Below, piece by piece: positions 51,827 through 62,623 of a DNA stretch of 64,000 nt. The notes beneath the pieces are model-generated. The model was not told the origin of the DNA and searched no databases. It saw only the letters and a program-made list of their open reading frames with translations. Each line of letters begins with the position of its first letter. Position 1 is the first letter of the stretch. The stretch comes from Oscarella lobularis (lineage: Eukaryota > Porifera > Homoscleromorpha > Homosclerophorida > Oscarellidae), in contig NC_089176.1 of the NCBI RefSeq assembly GCF_947507565.1, forward strand, positions 2,914,001 to 2,978,000, given 5' to 3'. The translations under genes and the position numbers were made by a program.

Positions 51827-51895
51827 CTTCTTTTTCGACTGGCAGCAAGGAAACGTGGCACGTGCTGTTCTCCCCGCCGTATCCCGGAGACCACG
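51827..51895. promoter_or_regulatory. 69-bp divergent promoter, MRPL54 / LSM11
   Basis: Start codons on opposite strands are 69 bp apart, so at least parts of both 5' UTRs and promoters must overlap. Confidence 0.6.
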
Positions 51896-52642
51896 ATGGA
51901 TCCCACACTAGACTTCACGTCGCCTTCGTTCGACCCGCTGAAGGCGCTCTACACGTCTGACTTGAACCCACCGTATCCAGTTCGTCCTCTCGATAATTTG
52001 GCGGCATACGACTCGCTTATGTCCGGCCGTAAACGTCGCGCTACCCATCCGCCGGCCAAAAACGAACCCCAGCGTAAAATTCCAAAGCCGGTGCTGCCAA
52101 GTGAAAACAGAAAGCGATTCAAGACCGTATTCGATCGAATGGAAGGTGCACTTTACTTTGCGCGTTGAGTTCTGACGTCACCGGGAATGTGTATACAATG
52201 CAGAGTGCGCTAAAGACAACCCTCTTCAAATTCTTCACTCTTGTTGGACGCGACGTTGCGTTGTTCGCGTAGTGACACGAAGAGCGGCGTGCATCAGAGG
52301 TGTTTGCCTGGGAGTGTTGATTGCCTTTGATAGACACATGAATTTGGTCGGGAAAGACACATGAGACGTCCAGTTCATAATGCAATACATCTTTAGGCTC
52401 TTCGAGACGTCTACGAGGAATGGGCCGTCAGAGCAAATCAAGACTATTTTAAGGTTTTACTTGGTGGCGAAAAGACTTCAGCGAGCGAATCCAGGAGCAG
52501 CAAGCGACGAAAAAAGAAAAAGGAAAAGGCCAGACTCGATTCCCTGCAACGTCGATTTGTTGAACAGTTTCTAATACGCGGTGATAACGTTGTTACGGTT
52601 TCGAAGCACACGGGAGCTTTCCCTCCGTGGTCAAACAAATAA
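51896..52642 (+). CDS. LSM11: U7 snRNP Sm-like protein LSM11
   Basis: Exons 51896-52145, 52204-52346 and 52397-52642 give 212 residues, shorter than the vertebrate protein (about 360). The N-terminal block LDFTSPSFDPLKALYTSDL and YDSLMSG matches the LSM11 N-terminus that recruits FLASH. The Sm1 part is PLQILHSCWTRRCVVRVVTR, then CIRGVCLGVLIAFDRHMNL; Sm2 is FLIRGDNVVTVSKH after a basic insert (SKRRKKKKEK). LSM11 replaces SmD2 in the U7 snRNP that cuts histone pre-mRNA. The stop codon TAA lies inside the sequence AATAAA (52638-52643), a possible polyadenylation signal that would leave almost no coding-to-tail spacing. Confidence 0.88.
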
Positions 52643-53052
52643 ATTTTAACTGATTAATTGAAAGGGTGAGGGACTCAGCCGACCACCGCGGGGTGTTGCT
52701 GGCCTCGGGTGGGGAGATATAACTCATAGGAGAGTCATAGATCTCCAATGCATCATATCCATATCTGAGTTCTCCTGGGAGAACTACAGGTAAGGATTAT
52801 CCCTACTGAAGGTGACCATGACGACGCTTTCCTGGCGCTCTTATACTTGCGTGGGTACACTTTCATGGTGGGTGCAACATTGACGCATCTTTTAGTTTTC
52901 ATACGGACAAGTGCAATAAGCCATGCGACAGTGACGAAAAGAAATTCTTTAAGCTTATGAGAATTTGAAGCAATCAGCAAAGTACAACATCGCTTTCACC
53001 TACACACAGAAAAGACACAAAAAACGAACGCTTTTTTTAAATTTTGCTACAA
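52643..53052. other. Convergent intergenic, LSM11 to HGS
   Basis: 410 bp with no supported gene. Confidence 0.45.
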
Positions 53053-56000
53053 CTAGTCAAACGAAATCAGCTGCGGCTCCGGTTTCATGGATTGATGAGG
53101 CGGCGGCTGATGTCCCGTCTGAAGAGAAGTGACGGGAAACGTTGCCGGCTGCGGCTGCAGCACCGGCGCCGCCTGCTGCGGCTGAAACCCATCGCCGTAA
53201 AAGGGCTCTTGACGAGGAGGAAGAGGCTCGCGTCGTAGCGTGGGCGGACTGTAGCCGGTCATGAAGCTGCTTTCCATTGGTTGGAGATGCTGAGGCTGTG
53301 GCTGATACTGAGGTTGAAATTGTTGGACAGATGGCTGCAGGGAGACTGATGAGGAAGCAGTTGAATAAGCGGGCTGCTGCTGCTGTTGCTGCGGTGGCGG
53401 AGGTTGCTGAAAAGTAACCGGCTCTATTTGCTGATTTGGCATGAAAGCGGGCTGCTGATATCCTAGAGGCATAGTCGCCTGGGACAGCTGTTGAGCCTGC
53501 GGTGGAACGTATCTCATCGGTTCTTGCTCGTATTGAGACGGGGGATCGACACTGTACGAGCTCGTCGGCTGCGGCAGTTCCGACGTCGCATACGTGCCCA
53601 ACTGGGACTGCTGCTCCGCTTGGACGCTCAGGTGGAGTTGCATTTGACGCTGTTGGTGTTCCATCAGACGCTGCTGGTTCAGCTGTTCCTGTATCTTGAG
53701 CTGCTGATCGATTTCCTTCTGGCGACGTTGGCGCAGCATTTCCTGATGATCTTCCTCTTCGCGACGCTGCTGGCGCATCAGTTCAAGTTTCTGCTGGACT
53801 TGCAGACGAGCGAGCATTTCGCGTTCCTCTTCCATTTGACGCTGTTTCTTCTGATAGGCGCGACGCATGCTGTTCAGCGAGGCGCGCGCTTCCTTGACGC
53901 TCTGCAGCTTTTTCTGCAGGCCTTCGTAATGGCCTTGAGAAGGACATAAGTGAATATTATAATCGACTTTTATTCTCGTACTTTTTAGTTGGCTTTGGTC
54001 TTCCGTGTGCTTCAATAGCTGCGCGTGCATTGCGTTGAGAGAATGAAATAGCGTCTGTACGGACGAATCCAAGGCGATGCTACGACCGAGACCGTGCACC
54101 GTCTGCATTCGACTGCAGAACATCTCGATCGTATTTCGCATGCTGCTCACAAGCGTTCGATAATCTTCATTATCCTAAAAGAGCGAGCCTACAGTCTAGC
54201 ACAGGCCATGGAAATCGATTTTTTAATTAAAAGATTTGGTCAATATAGTATAGGGATTGGGGAAGAGCCACTCTATTACTGTTTCACTTACTTCTCCCAC
54301 GTCTCTGGCGTCTGGTGATGAAGGCAAGGCCGTTGCCATTGCTACAGCACCAGCTCCAACCGCAGGCCCGGCGACGGCGCTGTCTGTCATCACTTGAGCG
54401 GGTAGCTGGTGCTGCTGTTGACTCATTATAACGTCTGGCATTTCGTACTCGTGCGCAAGCTGCTCCTGCTGCTGCGATCGACGCCTTTCCCAATATTCGC
54501 GATCTTCGTAACGAGCGAGCTACAAAGAACAGCTGCCGAGTAGAATAGACCGACGATGATAAACGTACGTCTGGGTCCCTAGGAGCAGGTGGAGGGACAT
54601 ACGGCGGTTCCGGCTCTCTTACACTCTAAATAAAAAAAGGTCTCCCATTATAGGTTATATCGTCTTTTGCTTACCTGAGTAGCCGCTGGTGGCGTGTAAT
54701 AGTTCGTTGGCGGTGGTGCAGAGGCGGGGGGCGCATAGTAGTTCGTAGTTGAAGGCTTAGATGGAGAGAATCTAGTCTCTGTTTCAATTGAGACGCGTTT
54801 TTCTTCTACCTTTGATGTCTTTGATTCCTCTTCTGACAGAGACAGAGCCATTGCCATCTGCAGTTCTTCTTCCTCTTGTCGCTTGAGTTCCTCTTCGTTG
54901 ACCGGGCCGCGAGACGTCGCCGACTCCTGCTGATATATATGTATATAAACGTGCAGAAATAATATAATAAACGCCTTGTCACTATGAACCTGTGACTCTC
55001 TAGCCAATGAACTGCGGAGGTACTCAGAAGGCAATTCGTCGTCAGCACTTGCAGGGGCACTAGAAAACAAGATAAAAATGATGAACATTTCAATAACATA
55101 TTGTAGAATCTACTCTGCTGGGTAAAGAATTTCAGAAGTCTAACATTCGTCCTAATTATCACTATCCAACTCACTTTCCCGAGAGCTTCTTGTGGCAGAA
55201 GTCACACACTCTCACTTCCTGATCAGTGAACCCGAACCGTGGTATACGTGCCTTCTTTGACGAACATTGATTGCAGAAAACGTTTCCACAGTTTCGACAA
55301 TGATGCTAAATATCTGACGTCAGAAATTGAGCAATAAGAAAACGTTGCAACGTATACCCTGCGTTTAAACGCGGAAAAGGCCGTCCTGCACATGTGACAG
55401 GACTTAGTACTATTGTCTTCAACCCAATCAGGTGCCTGAATCAAGCAAGAGTGAACGGGCTCTCAACATAAAAAGTGACTGAACTACCGCTTCAGAATCC
55501 ATGTTAAAATCCGTGTCTTTCAAGGCGGGAAAACTAAAGCCTAGACAAAAGTATAAATAAGACTTAAGACCAACATTAGAAACGAAGAGTACTAACCTTG
55601 CAATTTCATAACTCCGCTTACTTCGTGAACTGACTTGAAAGCGTCCTCCGATCCGAGCACCGCGTCCCAAATTCCGATCAACTCGACTATTTTATCCTTT
55701 ATCGGAGCCGGACAGCCGGACTAGGGAGAGGAAGAAGACAACGCGAAACGACCGCAATGAGGAGGGGAGTTACTTCCTACGATTTCACCCCACTCACCTT
55801 AGCCACGCCGTGCATATCGTCGAGAAACGATCGATCGAGAACTTCGCGATGAACGGCTATGCCGCAGTTTTTCATACACGCTTCGATTACCTTGAAAACG
55901 AGAGCGAAATGCCCGATGAGAAGACGGAAGCAAAATCGTCTGTTTTGCTTTCGTTTTGCCCCGCGCCTACTTTTAGTCCGTTAAGCGCCACGGCGTTATT

Positions 56001-56277
56001 CTTGTCGAGAATCTTCTTTTTGATTAGCGCGACGGCGTCTTTGGCTCTGGGTGTGAAGACGTGAGATATTCGGGACGCCGTTTGCCTTTTTCGGACGCTT
56101 ACTTGATCGTGTCCTTATCTTTTCGCTTTAGTAAGTCACAGAGATTTAGTGTCGCGTCCCAATCCAGTTCGATATTGCCTGGATTAGTCGCTTGGTCTAA
56201 AGTAGTCCGTGAGAATCCTCGAAGGGGGGCCTCGATTGTCGCTTACTTAGTAACTTTTCGAACTCCGACTTCGACAT
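53053..56277 (-). CDS. HGS: ESCRT-0 subunit HRS (HGS)
   Basis: Fourteen exons (first 56277-56247, last 53933-53053) give 787 residues. VHS domain ([18 protein letters not shown] ... [17 protein letters not shown]), FYVE zinc finger with the R-HHC-CG signature ([14 protein letters not shown]), ubiquitin-interacting motif ([17 protein letters not shown]), a coiled core ([14 protein letters not shown] ... [19 protein letters not shown]), and a Q/P-rich tail ending in the clathrin box LISFD. HRS sorts ubiquitinated cargo on endosomes. It binds PI3P through FYVE and STAM through the coiled coil. Intron 53934-53981 is 48 bp, stop-free and in frame. Exon phases are consistent throughout. Confidence 0.96.
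53934..53981 (-). other. Stop-free 48-bp intron in HGS
   Basis: GTACGA ... TTCTCAAG. Removal gives [15 protein letters not shown], aligning with vertebrate HRS; retention would add 16 residues inside the core helix. Confidence 0.75.
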
Positions 56278-56498
56278 GATGGCACGTAAAGTTCAAACGG
56301 AGAAAATGACGTACGTTCAGTGCCAATCCGTGCTAGAGCATTCCCAAACTGACGTCATCCTTAGTTGTTGTAGATGACGTCAGGGACTGATAACGCGCGT
56401 ATTTATCCCACACCCACAAACTATCTATGCACAAACTCACATTCAACAACAAAAGCAACGCAAAACTAATGTCTGCTTATGTCACACTAATCCACATG

Positions 56499-57724
56499 TC
56501 AGCAAGAAAAACAAGAATACTTACAATCAGGACAGGAGCTGAAAGGAGAGTTATACGAACAGTAAAAACAGAGGACACAACCACTAGGTTGATACTTGCA
56601 GCGGTGACAATATGCAATATGAGAGTCGTCGCTAAAGCTCAGCAAGGCATGAAGAATACAATCAACTTTGTTCGCCTTGCAATCATTCACTTGATCAACA
56701 GTCATTGTCCACCGATCCTTTACATCCATTTTAGTCCCCTTGTACATGAAATACGTTTGAACTTTATCATGACCACGCCAAGCTGCGTGATGCATTGGTG
56801 GATGAGCCCAAACAATGGCACCTGGGTCAGCTCCCACGCGCAAGAGAGCATCGCATGCACGATCCTCACCATCTCCAGCTTTTGACCACAGCAAGAAATT
56901 CTTCCAAAAAAACGCTTCAACGTATCCCAGTAAACCCCATTTACCACCATCAACGAAAGTTTTATAGAAATATTCCGTCACGCAAGACCTAAAAAGCCAT
57001 ATTGTTCATTAATTTTATTATGACGTTTGTTAGTGTACCCATTTATCTCAAGTTGATCGCCAGCACACTCAGAACACTCAGCACTGAGAGCAACACATTT
57101 ATTTGTGTACGGCCATGGAGTAGCTTTGAAGGGATCCGCACCCGCTTTTAGCAAGCAATTGAAAGACTTCTTGCTCTCATTTGCCCACGCCACAAATAAT
57201 GGTGTTAGCCCCCAGTCATCCTTGACGTCAACAGTTGCAGTATCAACTCCTTGCAAAAGATCAGACAAAATTCTATCACGGTTTAAATATGCCGCTAGGT
57301 GCAGGGCGTTGGTTCCCATGTCCGGCTTTTGCCAAGTAATGTCGGCGCCGTTTTCCTTAGCGAGGGAGCACAATTTTCGATCGCCGGAAACTATCGCGAA
57401 CCACAGCCTATTGTTCTGGAGATGCTATAAGCAGACACGCAATTTAGAAAATCATATCTCCGCATTAATTAGAGAGCCGCAATAGTGAAGCGCTACGGGG
57501 AAACAACTGCATTCCCACGGGTAATCCCCGCGCCATAGGGCCAGACTTCGACTGAAGTTGGCAGACAAGCACGAAAAACACCCCACTATGTCATCGCTAT
57601 TGCGGAGAACGGTACAGTAGATACTCACCTTTACAGGCACAGAAGAAACGGCTGCGGGGTCTTTCGAAAATTCGGCGAAGTCATCTCGGAGCAACGCGAC
57701 TCTTGTGGGAATCGTTTGAGCCAT
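56499..57724 (-). CDS. Ankyrin-repeat protein with cysteine-rich C-terminus
   Basis: Exons 57724-57629, 57424-57039 and 56988-56499 give 323 residues. At least three ankyrin-like repeats: GTNALHLAAYLNRDRIL, WGLTPLFVAWANESKKS and AIVWAHPPMHHAAWRGHDKV. The tail has paired cysteines (CHRCKYQPSGCVLCFYC, then CPDCKYSCFSC) that could form a zinc-binding module; no exact family fits. An upstream in-frame ATG at 57799 is possible. The 3' end is uncertain: a GTAAGT-like donor lies within the last cysteine codons, so one more exon may exist. Function unknown. Confidence 0.72.
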
Positions 57725-58043
57725 TTTCGATGAAAGTAGTGGCAAAAATAAAGCATTCGCGTTCAAGAATCGGCGGGGAGAGCTAGAGGAAGAGTTCACT
57801 TTTCACTTTCAGCTTTTGTTTCGCTAGAAATCAGGTTCTATCGCTTCATTTCACGCTTACTTTCTAAGCGCGGAATATGCTCAGACTGCTGTGAGTGCCG
57901 CAAGGTGCTGTACACTCAATTGCTGTACTCACTTCCTACACGGCTTCCTACACAAGTTGTGACGAATATTAGCGCGCGTGAGAGCATACCTGAACTGTTG
58001 CCAAAGGAAACGCGCCATTCCGCCCATTTCTGGGGCTCCCAGA
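57725..58043. promoter_or_regulatory. Divergent promoter region, ankyrin gene / BIN3
   Basis: 319 bp between opposite start codons; no other gene seen. Confidence 0.4.
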
Positions 58044-58802
58044 ATGGCGAAGCTGCTCAAAAAGGTTTTGGGAGGAAACAAGAAGACAAGCGGAAACCCG
58101 AACGACGCCGAATTCGATCGCACCGTCTCGCAATTCAAAGAGACAGAATCAAAAGTGAAACGCGTCTACAAAGAAACGCAGAAGTGCGCCGAAGCGCTGC
58201 GAAGCGCCTCCCAAGCGCAGCAAAAAATCGGCCACGATCTCGCATCACCGCGATCGCCGACAGAACTGAAAGAAACGTCCGAACTCTACGTCTCGGCGAC
58301 ACGTGACCTCGCCATAGTCGCCACCCAGTTCAGAAAGCTCGACGAAGAGACGGTCGTCGATCCGATGAAAAAATTCACGTCGGTATTCGCGAGCGTTCAC
58401 AAGGCGACGAAACGTCGCCAGCAGAGACGAGCCGAATGGGAACGCGCGAAGGCGCGCGTCGAAAAATACGGCGGCAAGGAAGTCGGCTCGGCGAAGCGCG
58501 CCATGAAGCTGCCCTCGGCGCAGCGCGAGCTCGAGAAAGCGAGCGTCGACTTCGAACGACTCGACAGTCAGTTGAACGACGAGATACCGAAGTTGTACGA
58601 GGGACGAGTCGATTTCGCGGCGCCCTGCATCGAAGCGCTCGTGAAGAGTCAGCTCTTGCACTACGCGAAGCAGGACGAGATTCTCGGCGATCTCGAAATG
58701 GCTCTCGACGGCGAGGACGATGATGATGACGTCATATTAAAACAGATGGAAGAGAAATTGAGTAAAATTGAAGGATTGTCTATAGTGGCTCGTAGCGATT
58801 GA
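58044..58802 (+). CDS. BIN3: Bridging integrator 3 (BAR domain, intronless)
   Basis: One exon, 252 residues, matching the human BIN3 length (253). It is a bare N-BAR/BAR domain: FDRTVSQFKETESKVKRVYK, SPRSPTELKETSELYVSATR, then the coiled arms (YGGKEVGSAKRAMKLPSAQR, DEIPKLYEGRVDFAAPCIEA). BIN3/Hob3 bends membranes and promotes Cdc42 signalling and actin organisation. I chose ATG 58044; an in-frame upstream start at 57978 adds 22 residues with no similarity. Vertebrate BIN3 has many introns, so a single exon here is notable. Confidence 0.93.
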   Translation: MAKLLKKVLGGNKKTSGNPNDAEFDRTVSQFKETESKVKRVYKETQKCAEALRSASQAQQKIGHDLASPRSPTELKETSELYVSATRDLAIVATQFRKLDEETVVDPMKKFTSVFASVHKATKRRQQRRAEWERAKARVEKYGGKEVGSAKRAMKLPSAQRELEKASVDFERLDSQLNDEIPKLYEGRVDFAAPCIEALVKSQLLHYAKQDEILGDLEMALDGEDDDDDVILKQMEEKLSKIEGLSIVARSD

Positions 58803-58856
58803 CGATTTTAAAGTTTTTTTTCTCTCTCTTCGAAGAGTTGATCTTTTCGTATGATT

Positions 58857-60020
58857 TTAGATGATTTTTCTTCCTCTGTCTCTATTTGAGTGAATTGGAT
58901 TTGATTTTGCACGACGACGCATGGCGTCTTTGCGCTTTTTCTTGTAGTCTTGCGTTAGAGCGGCGCGAGTTTCGCACCATTCCGACTCGATTTCCTCGAG
59001 CGTTTTCGTTCGGACAAATTGTTGGACTCCCTCCGCTAAACGGCCAGTTAGCTTGTGAGGATCGTTGATTAGAAAGAAAAATCCTTCAGATGGCGCAGGA
59101 GGAGGAGGAGGAGGAACATCGTTGGAAGAATCAATGGCATTATCTTCTATATCTTCATCGCTACTGTCTACTGGTGACGGGCACAGACGAGATTTGACTA
59201 TTGACTGTGCCTTGCTGACGTCATTGCTCTGCTCAACGTCTTCCTTTGACAATTCCTCGTTGAACATATCAGCAAAGGAAAACGGCTTCGACGAGGACGA
59301 AGCAGACAACTTCAAATCATTCGAAACGGAATAGAACTTCTCTTTAGATACTTGAGGTTCGTCTGCTTCTGGTTCTACAACCTTTTCTCTCTTCTTTGTC
59401 TTCTTTGCGGATTTTGCAGGTGTTCCTATCACCAATTCTTCACCACGAGAATCGTTCGGATCATATCGTTTCATTTTCACGCCCAAATCTGCGTCCTGAT
59501 TTCGTTTCATGACGATTTTGTTGCCCAGTACCGATTGTAGTATCATAAGCGATTTCTCCTTCTCCTTTTCGAAATCGTGCGATTCTGACTCATTCAAATC
59601 TTCGTCACTCTCGTTTTCCTCGTCTTCGTCACTATCCGCAAACGCTTCCGTTAATTCGAAGCGTTCGTCGCGGCCGATTCTTCGTTGCAAGGCCATCAGT
59701 TTTTCGCCTCCTTTGCTCTCTAAATGGGGCTTTTGCTTTAGAACTATCTCGCTCTCGTCGTCGCTTCCGTCGAGTCCCAGCCAATCGTCGGCTGCTTTTC
59801 CTGTCACTTTTCCGCTCGTTTTCTTGTACGACGTCTGCTTGAGATCAATTTCTTCGTCGGAATCGTCTTGGAAGACGACGTGGTTTCCGCACGACTCTGT
59901 AGATCCTGATAGTCCATTCTGTATTGCCTTGCTTCTGTCCTCCTTCTCTTTTCGATACTTTTCGAGCGACGCAAGTCGCCTTTCTTGCCCCAGACGGTTT
60001 CTTCTCATGTTAGTAAGCAC
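58857..60020 (-). CDS. NOL8: Nucleolar protein 8-like (C-terminal type, intronless)
   Basis: One exon, 387 residues, very acidic. Blocks shared with vertebrate NOL8: RRLASLEKYRKEKEDRSKAI, the DDSDEE clusters, MKRYDPNDSRGEEL, VSKEKFYSVSNDLK and the end WCETRAALTQDYKKKRKDAM. Vertebrate NOL8 begins with an RRM and is over 1,000 residues; no RRM lies upstream in this frame. NOL8 binds Rag GTPases and works in rRNA processing. Either the RRM part is a separate gene or this is a short lineage form. An alternative start is the methionine at 60008. Confidence 0.72.
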   Translation of the reverse strand: MLTNMRRNRLGQERRLASLEKYRKEKEDRSKAIQNGLSGSTESCGNHVVFQDDSDEEIDLKQTSYKKTSGKVTGKAADDWLGLDGSDDESEIVLKQKPHLESKGGEKLMALQRRIGRDERFELTEAFADSDEDEENESDEDLNESESHDFEKEKEKSLMILQSVLGNKIVMKRNQDADLGVKMKRYDPNDSRGEELVIGTPAKSAKKTKKREKVVEPEADEPQVSKEKFYSVSNDLKLSASSSSKPFSFADMFNEELSKEDVEQSNDVSKAQSIVKSRLCPSPVDSSDEDIEDNAIDSSNDVPPPPPPAPSEGFFFLINDPHKLTGRLAEGVQQFVRTKTLEEIESEWCETRAALTQDYKKKRKDAMRRRAKSNPIHSNRDRGRKII

Positions 60021-60079
60021 GCGCTACCATAAGGACTGCCCGGATAATAATGCGATGACGTCAACCGCACACTTATCTA

Positions 60080-60251
60080 TGGTGTGATCAGACTCTGACC
60101 AAGAGTTTGGACCACGTGAGACAAGTCGATCCACGGCGCGCCTGTGTCGGAGACTTGGTGGAAAAGGTAGTCGCGAAAGAGTTTAAATAGATATCGATCG
60201 CCAGTCTCAGACCACGAGGGATCCATTTCTCTCTTGGTCTCTGGTGTGATC
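60080..60251 (-). pseudogene. PAN3: Orphan PAN3 exon fragment between direct repeats
   Basis: 60234-60095 on the minus strand codes REMDPSWSETGDRYLFKLF, then RDYLFHQVSDTGAPWIDLSH, close to one block of the PAN3 pseudokinase C-terminal region. Nothing else of PAN3 is near: the flanking frame has no further similarity. A 10-bp direct repeat, TGGTGTGATC, brackets it (60080-60089 and 60242-60251). It looks like a displaced exon or retroposed scrap, not a working gene. Confidence 0.75.
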
Positions 60252-60745
60252 GTCAGGCAATCGTCAGCCAATGAGCTCAGCCAATGGCGGACCAAGTTAA
60301 TAGTGAAGTTATGCATAGAACTGCCCGGATAAAAAACAAAGGGCTTCTCTCAGTGATTTATTGGACTGCTTTCAAAATTTTATCTGTTTGTAAGTCATCC
60401 GGCATGATTGATTGCTGTCACAGTGCCAGCCGGTTGTCAGCTGGCCAGCAGCTACTGTAGTACTTTATAGTTGGGTGGGGCCCAACTTTATCGTAGCCAC
60501 AAGTTGGCTATCAGGACTGAGCTGGAGTCATGGCAGTCTAAGAACAGCGTCAGTCTGTGATAGGGTGCGCGGCGATCGGGTTAGACCTCGAAAAACGCTT
60601 CCTTTCCAACAAGCACCTTCGTGACGTGACCCCATGCACTCGCAACGCGGGAGAGACCGCTGGGAGATTGATAGCTGATCTGCCGCAAATTATAAGACGC
60701 AATCGCCACCAGCAGTAATTAAATTTATTTTCAGAGCAAGTGCAG
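60252..60745. other. 5' flank of the multi-pass membrane gene
   Basis: A GTAAGT at about 60389 and a TTTTCAG at about 60734 could bound a 5' UTR intron just before the ATG at 60746. No coding similarity seen. Confidence 0.4.
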
Positions 60746-62623
60746 ATGGCCGAGACTGACTCAAGAACGTTGTCTGGGTGTGACAAAGGATGGGTTATTA
60801 TGCGCTGGGTTTACTTCATCTTGTGGATCTGTTTGATTCTATTATCAATCGGATTTTGTAAGTTTATCGGCTATTTTGTGGCAACACCGACTCCTTTCTG
60901 ATATTAATTATTAATTATTAATTATTAATTATTAATTATTGAAGAACAAATAAGATTAAGAACAATTTACCAAATAGGAGCCAATGCCAGGCTCTCTAAA
61001 TGTAGTGTCTTGTGTTGCACTCTCTTGCATTTAATTAAATCTTTCCGTAGACATTATGTGCACGTGTACTGATCTCTCATGTTCATCGTGCCAACTTAAT
61101 ACTATAGTGACTACTTGTCCCGTTGCTTAGTTATATCAAATATTAAATTATAAAGTCTATGATTATATATGATTATATTTTTGCCTTTTTGCAGCATTAG
61201 CTGGACCTCTGATGTCCGGCGTACTTTTCAGCAAGGATGCAAAGGATAAAGCAGACTACTGGCTTTGTGTGAGCAAGTGGCTTATTGTGTCTTCAGTGAT
61301 ATCAAGCATACCAATAGGATTGTATAAATTGTATTATTGGTTGGACAAGACAATAAGCCTGGACGATGCACGGCAATCAGAAAAAGCCGGGTCACGAGTT
61401 GAAGCTTTTGATTTTCCAGGTTACAATTTCATTTCCAAAGAAGAAGAACAATCATACATTCTTTCTGGCAAAGTGATATGTGAGAATAAATGTCGTTCAA
61501 ACCCTTTTGGATGGACTGCATTCATTTCTCAACTTTTTCTCTTTCCGGCGTGTGTTTCGGGGCTATTCACAGTACGGCTTGGTAAGTTGCGCGTTTTGAG
61601 GTAATTGAGTAGTAAATTTCTCTTTCTAAAGCCTGTATCTCTTTCAATGAAGCATTTGGCTTGGTCATCAACTTTCCCAATAACACGGGTTGTGCCTACG
61701 AACACGCAGCAAAAAAGTTTTATTTGCTTTCTTCACTACTTATCGTCAGTCCTCTCGGAGTATTTTACGTTATATACATCCTGACTGGAGAGTCTGGGCT
61801 CGTTGGACGAATAATTTCCTTGCTATATCTGGGTGTTATCAAACTAGAAAGAAATTTCAAGGTAGCAGACGATTGCCAAACGGTTTTGTACAGAGAGTAC
61901 TGGAAGATAAACAATGCCCTGTATATCCAAACAAGACCCTTCACAAAACGAGTGAAAGTGAACAGTTTTATGTCCTTCTTGTCACTTTGGTATGTCGGTT
62001 CATCCATCGTTGGTATTGTGCTGTTAGTCTTTGTTTCTCGTGGAATTATTGATGAAACTCGAATTCAAGGACGCCTAGCATGCAAACTAAGCTACTCATG
62101 TTTTGTTGAAGATTCAAACCGTTCAGATTCGACCTGCAAATACAGACCTGTCCAGGCCTGCGACACCAACGTCTCTGATACACAACTTTACTGTGTTCAC
62201 CTACGCCACGCAGTTATCGGATCCAATTCTGATTTGATTTCGGCCTACGGTATTGCGACTTCGGTCTATGTCGGTGTTATGGCAGGCATTAAAGCTCTTC
62301 TCACGGTGGTTGAAGTACTTTGTGCTTTCATAAAGAAAAACACCAGCAAATGCAGACCTACCACAGTTGTAGCTTTGATCATGGCAGTTTGCGTTTGCAT
62401 ACCATCGTTTGCTGTAGAGCTCTGGTACGCCAGTCAGAATGGAAAACAGGCAGTCACGGGTAGCTTGATTTTTACAACATTGGCATGCCTCGCACTAACT
62501 CAACTCACAATAAGCTCCAGCTATGGACTGCTTGAAAGCGATTTACCGTGGAAAAAAATCGAGAGGGCTGAAAGCTCCGAGTCAGCTGAAACAACCCCGC
62601 TGATATCTGTTGAAGTAAATTAA
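60746..62623 (+). CDS. Unrecognised multi-pass membrane protein
   Basis: Exons 60746-60857, 61195-61581 and 61632-62623 give 496 residues. I count about eight hydrophobic segments: WVYFILWICLILLSIGF, WLIVSSVISSIPIGLY, AFISQLFLFPACVSGLF, FYLLSSLLIVSPLGVFYVI, SLWYVGSSIVGIVLLVFV, GVMAGIKALLTVVEVLC, VVALIMAVCVCIPSFAV and GSLIFTTLACLALTQL. Between segments 5 and 6 is a loop with six cysteines and N-glycosylation sites (NRSD, NVSD). The C-tail ends ETTPLISVEVN; ETTPLI fits the acidic dileucine [DE]xxxL[LI] signal for endosome/lysosome sorting. I recognise no family. A TTAATTA microsatellite sits in intron 1. Confidence 0.75.
60902..60943. repeat. (TTAATTA)n microsatellite in intron
   Basis: Six or so tandem ATTATTA/ATTAATT units in intron 1 of the membrane-protein gene. 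Confidence 0.8.
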
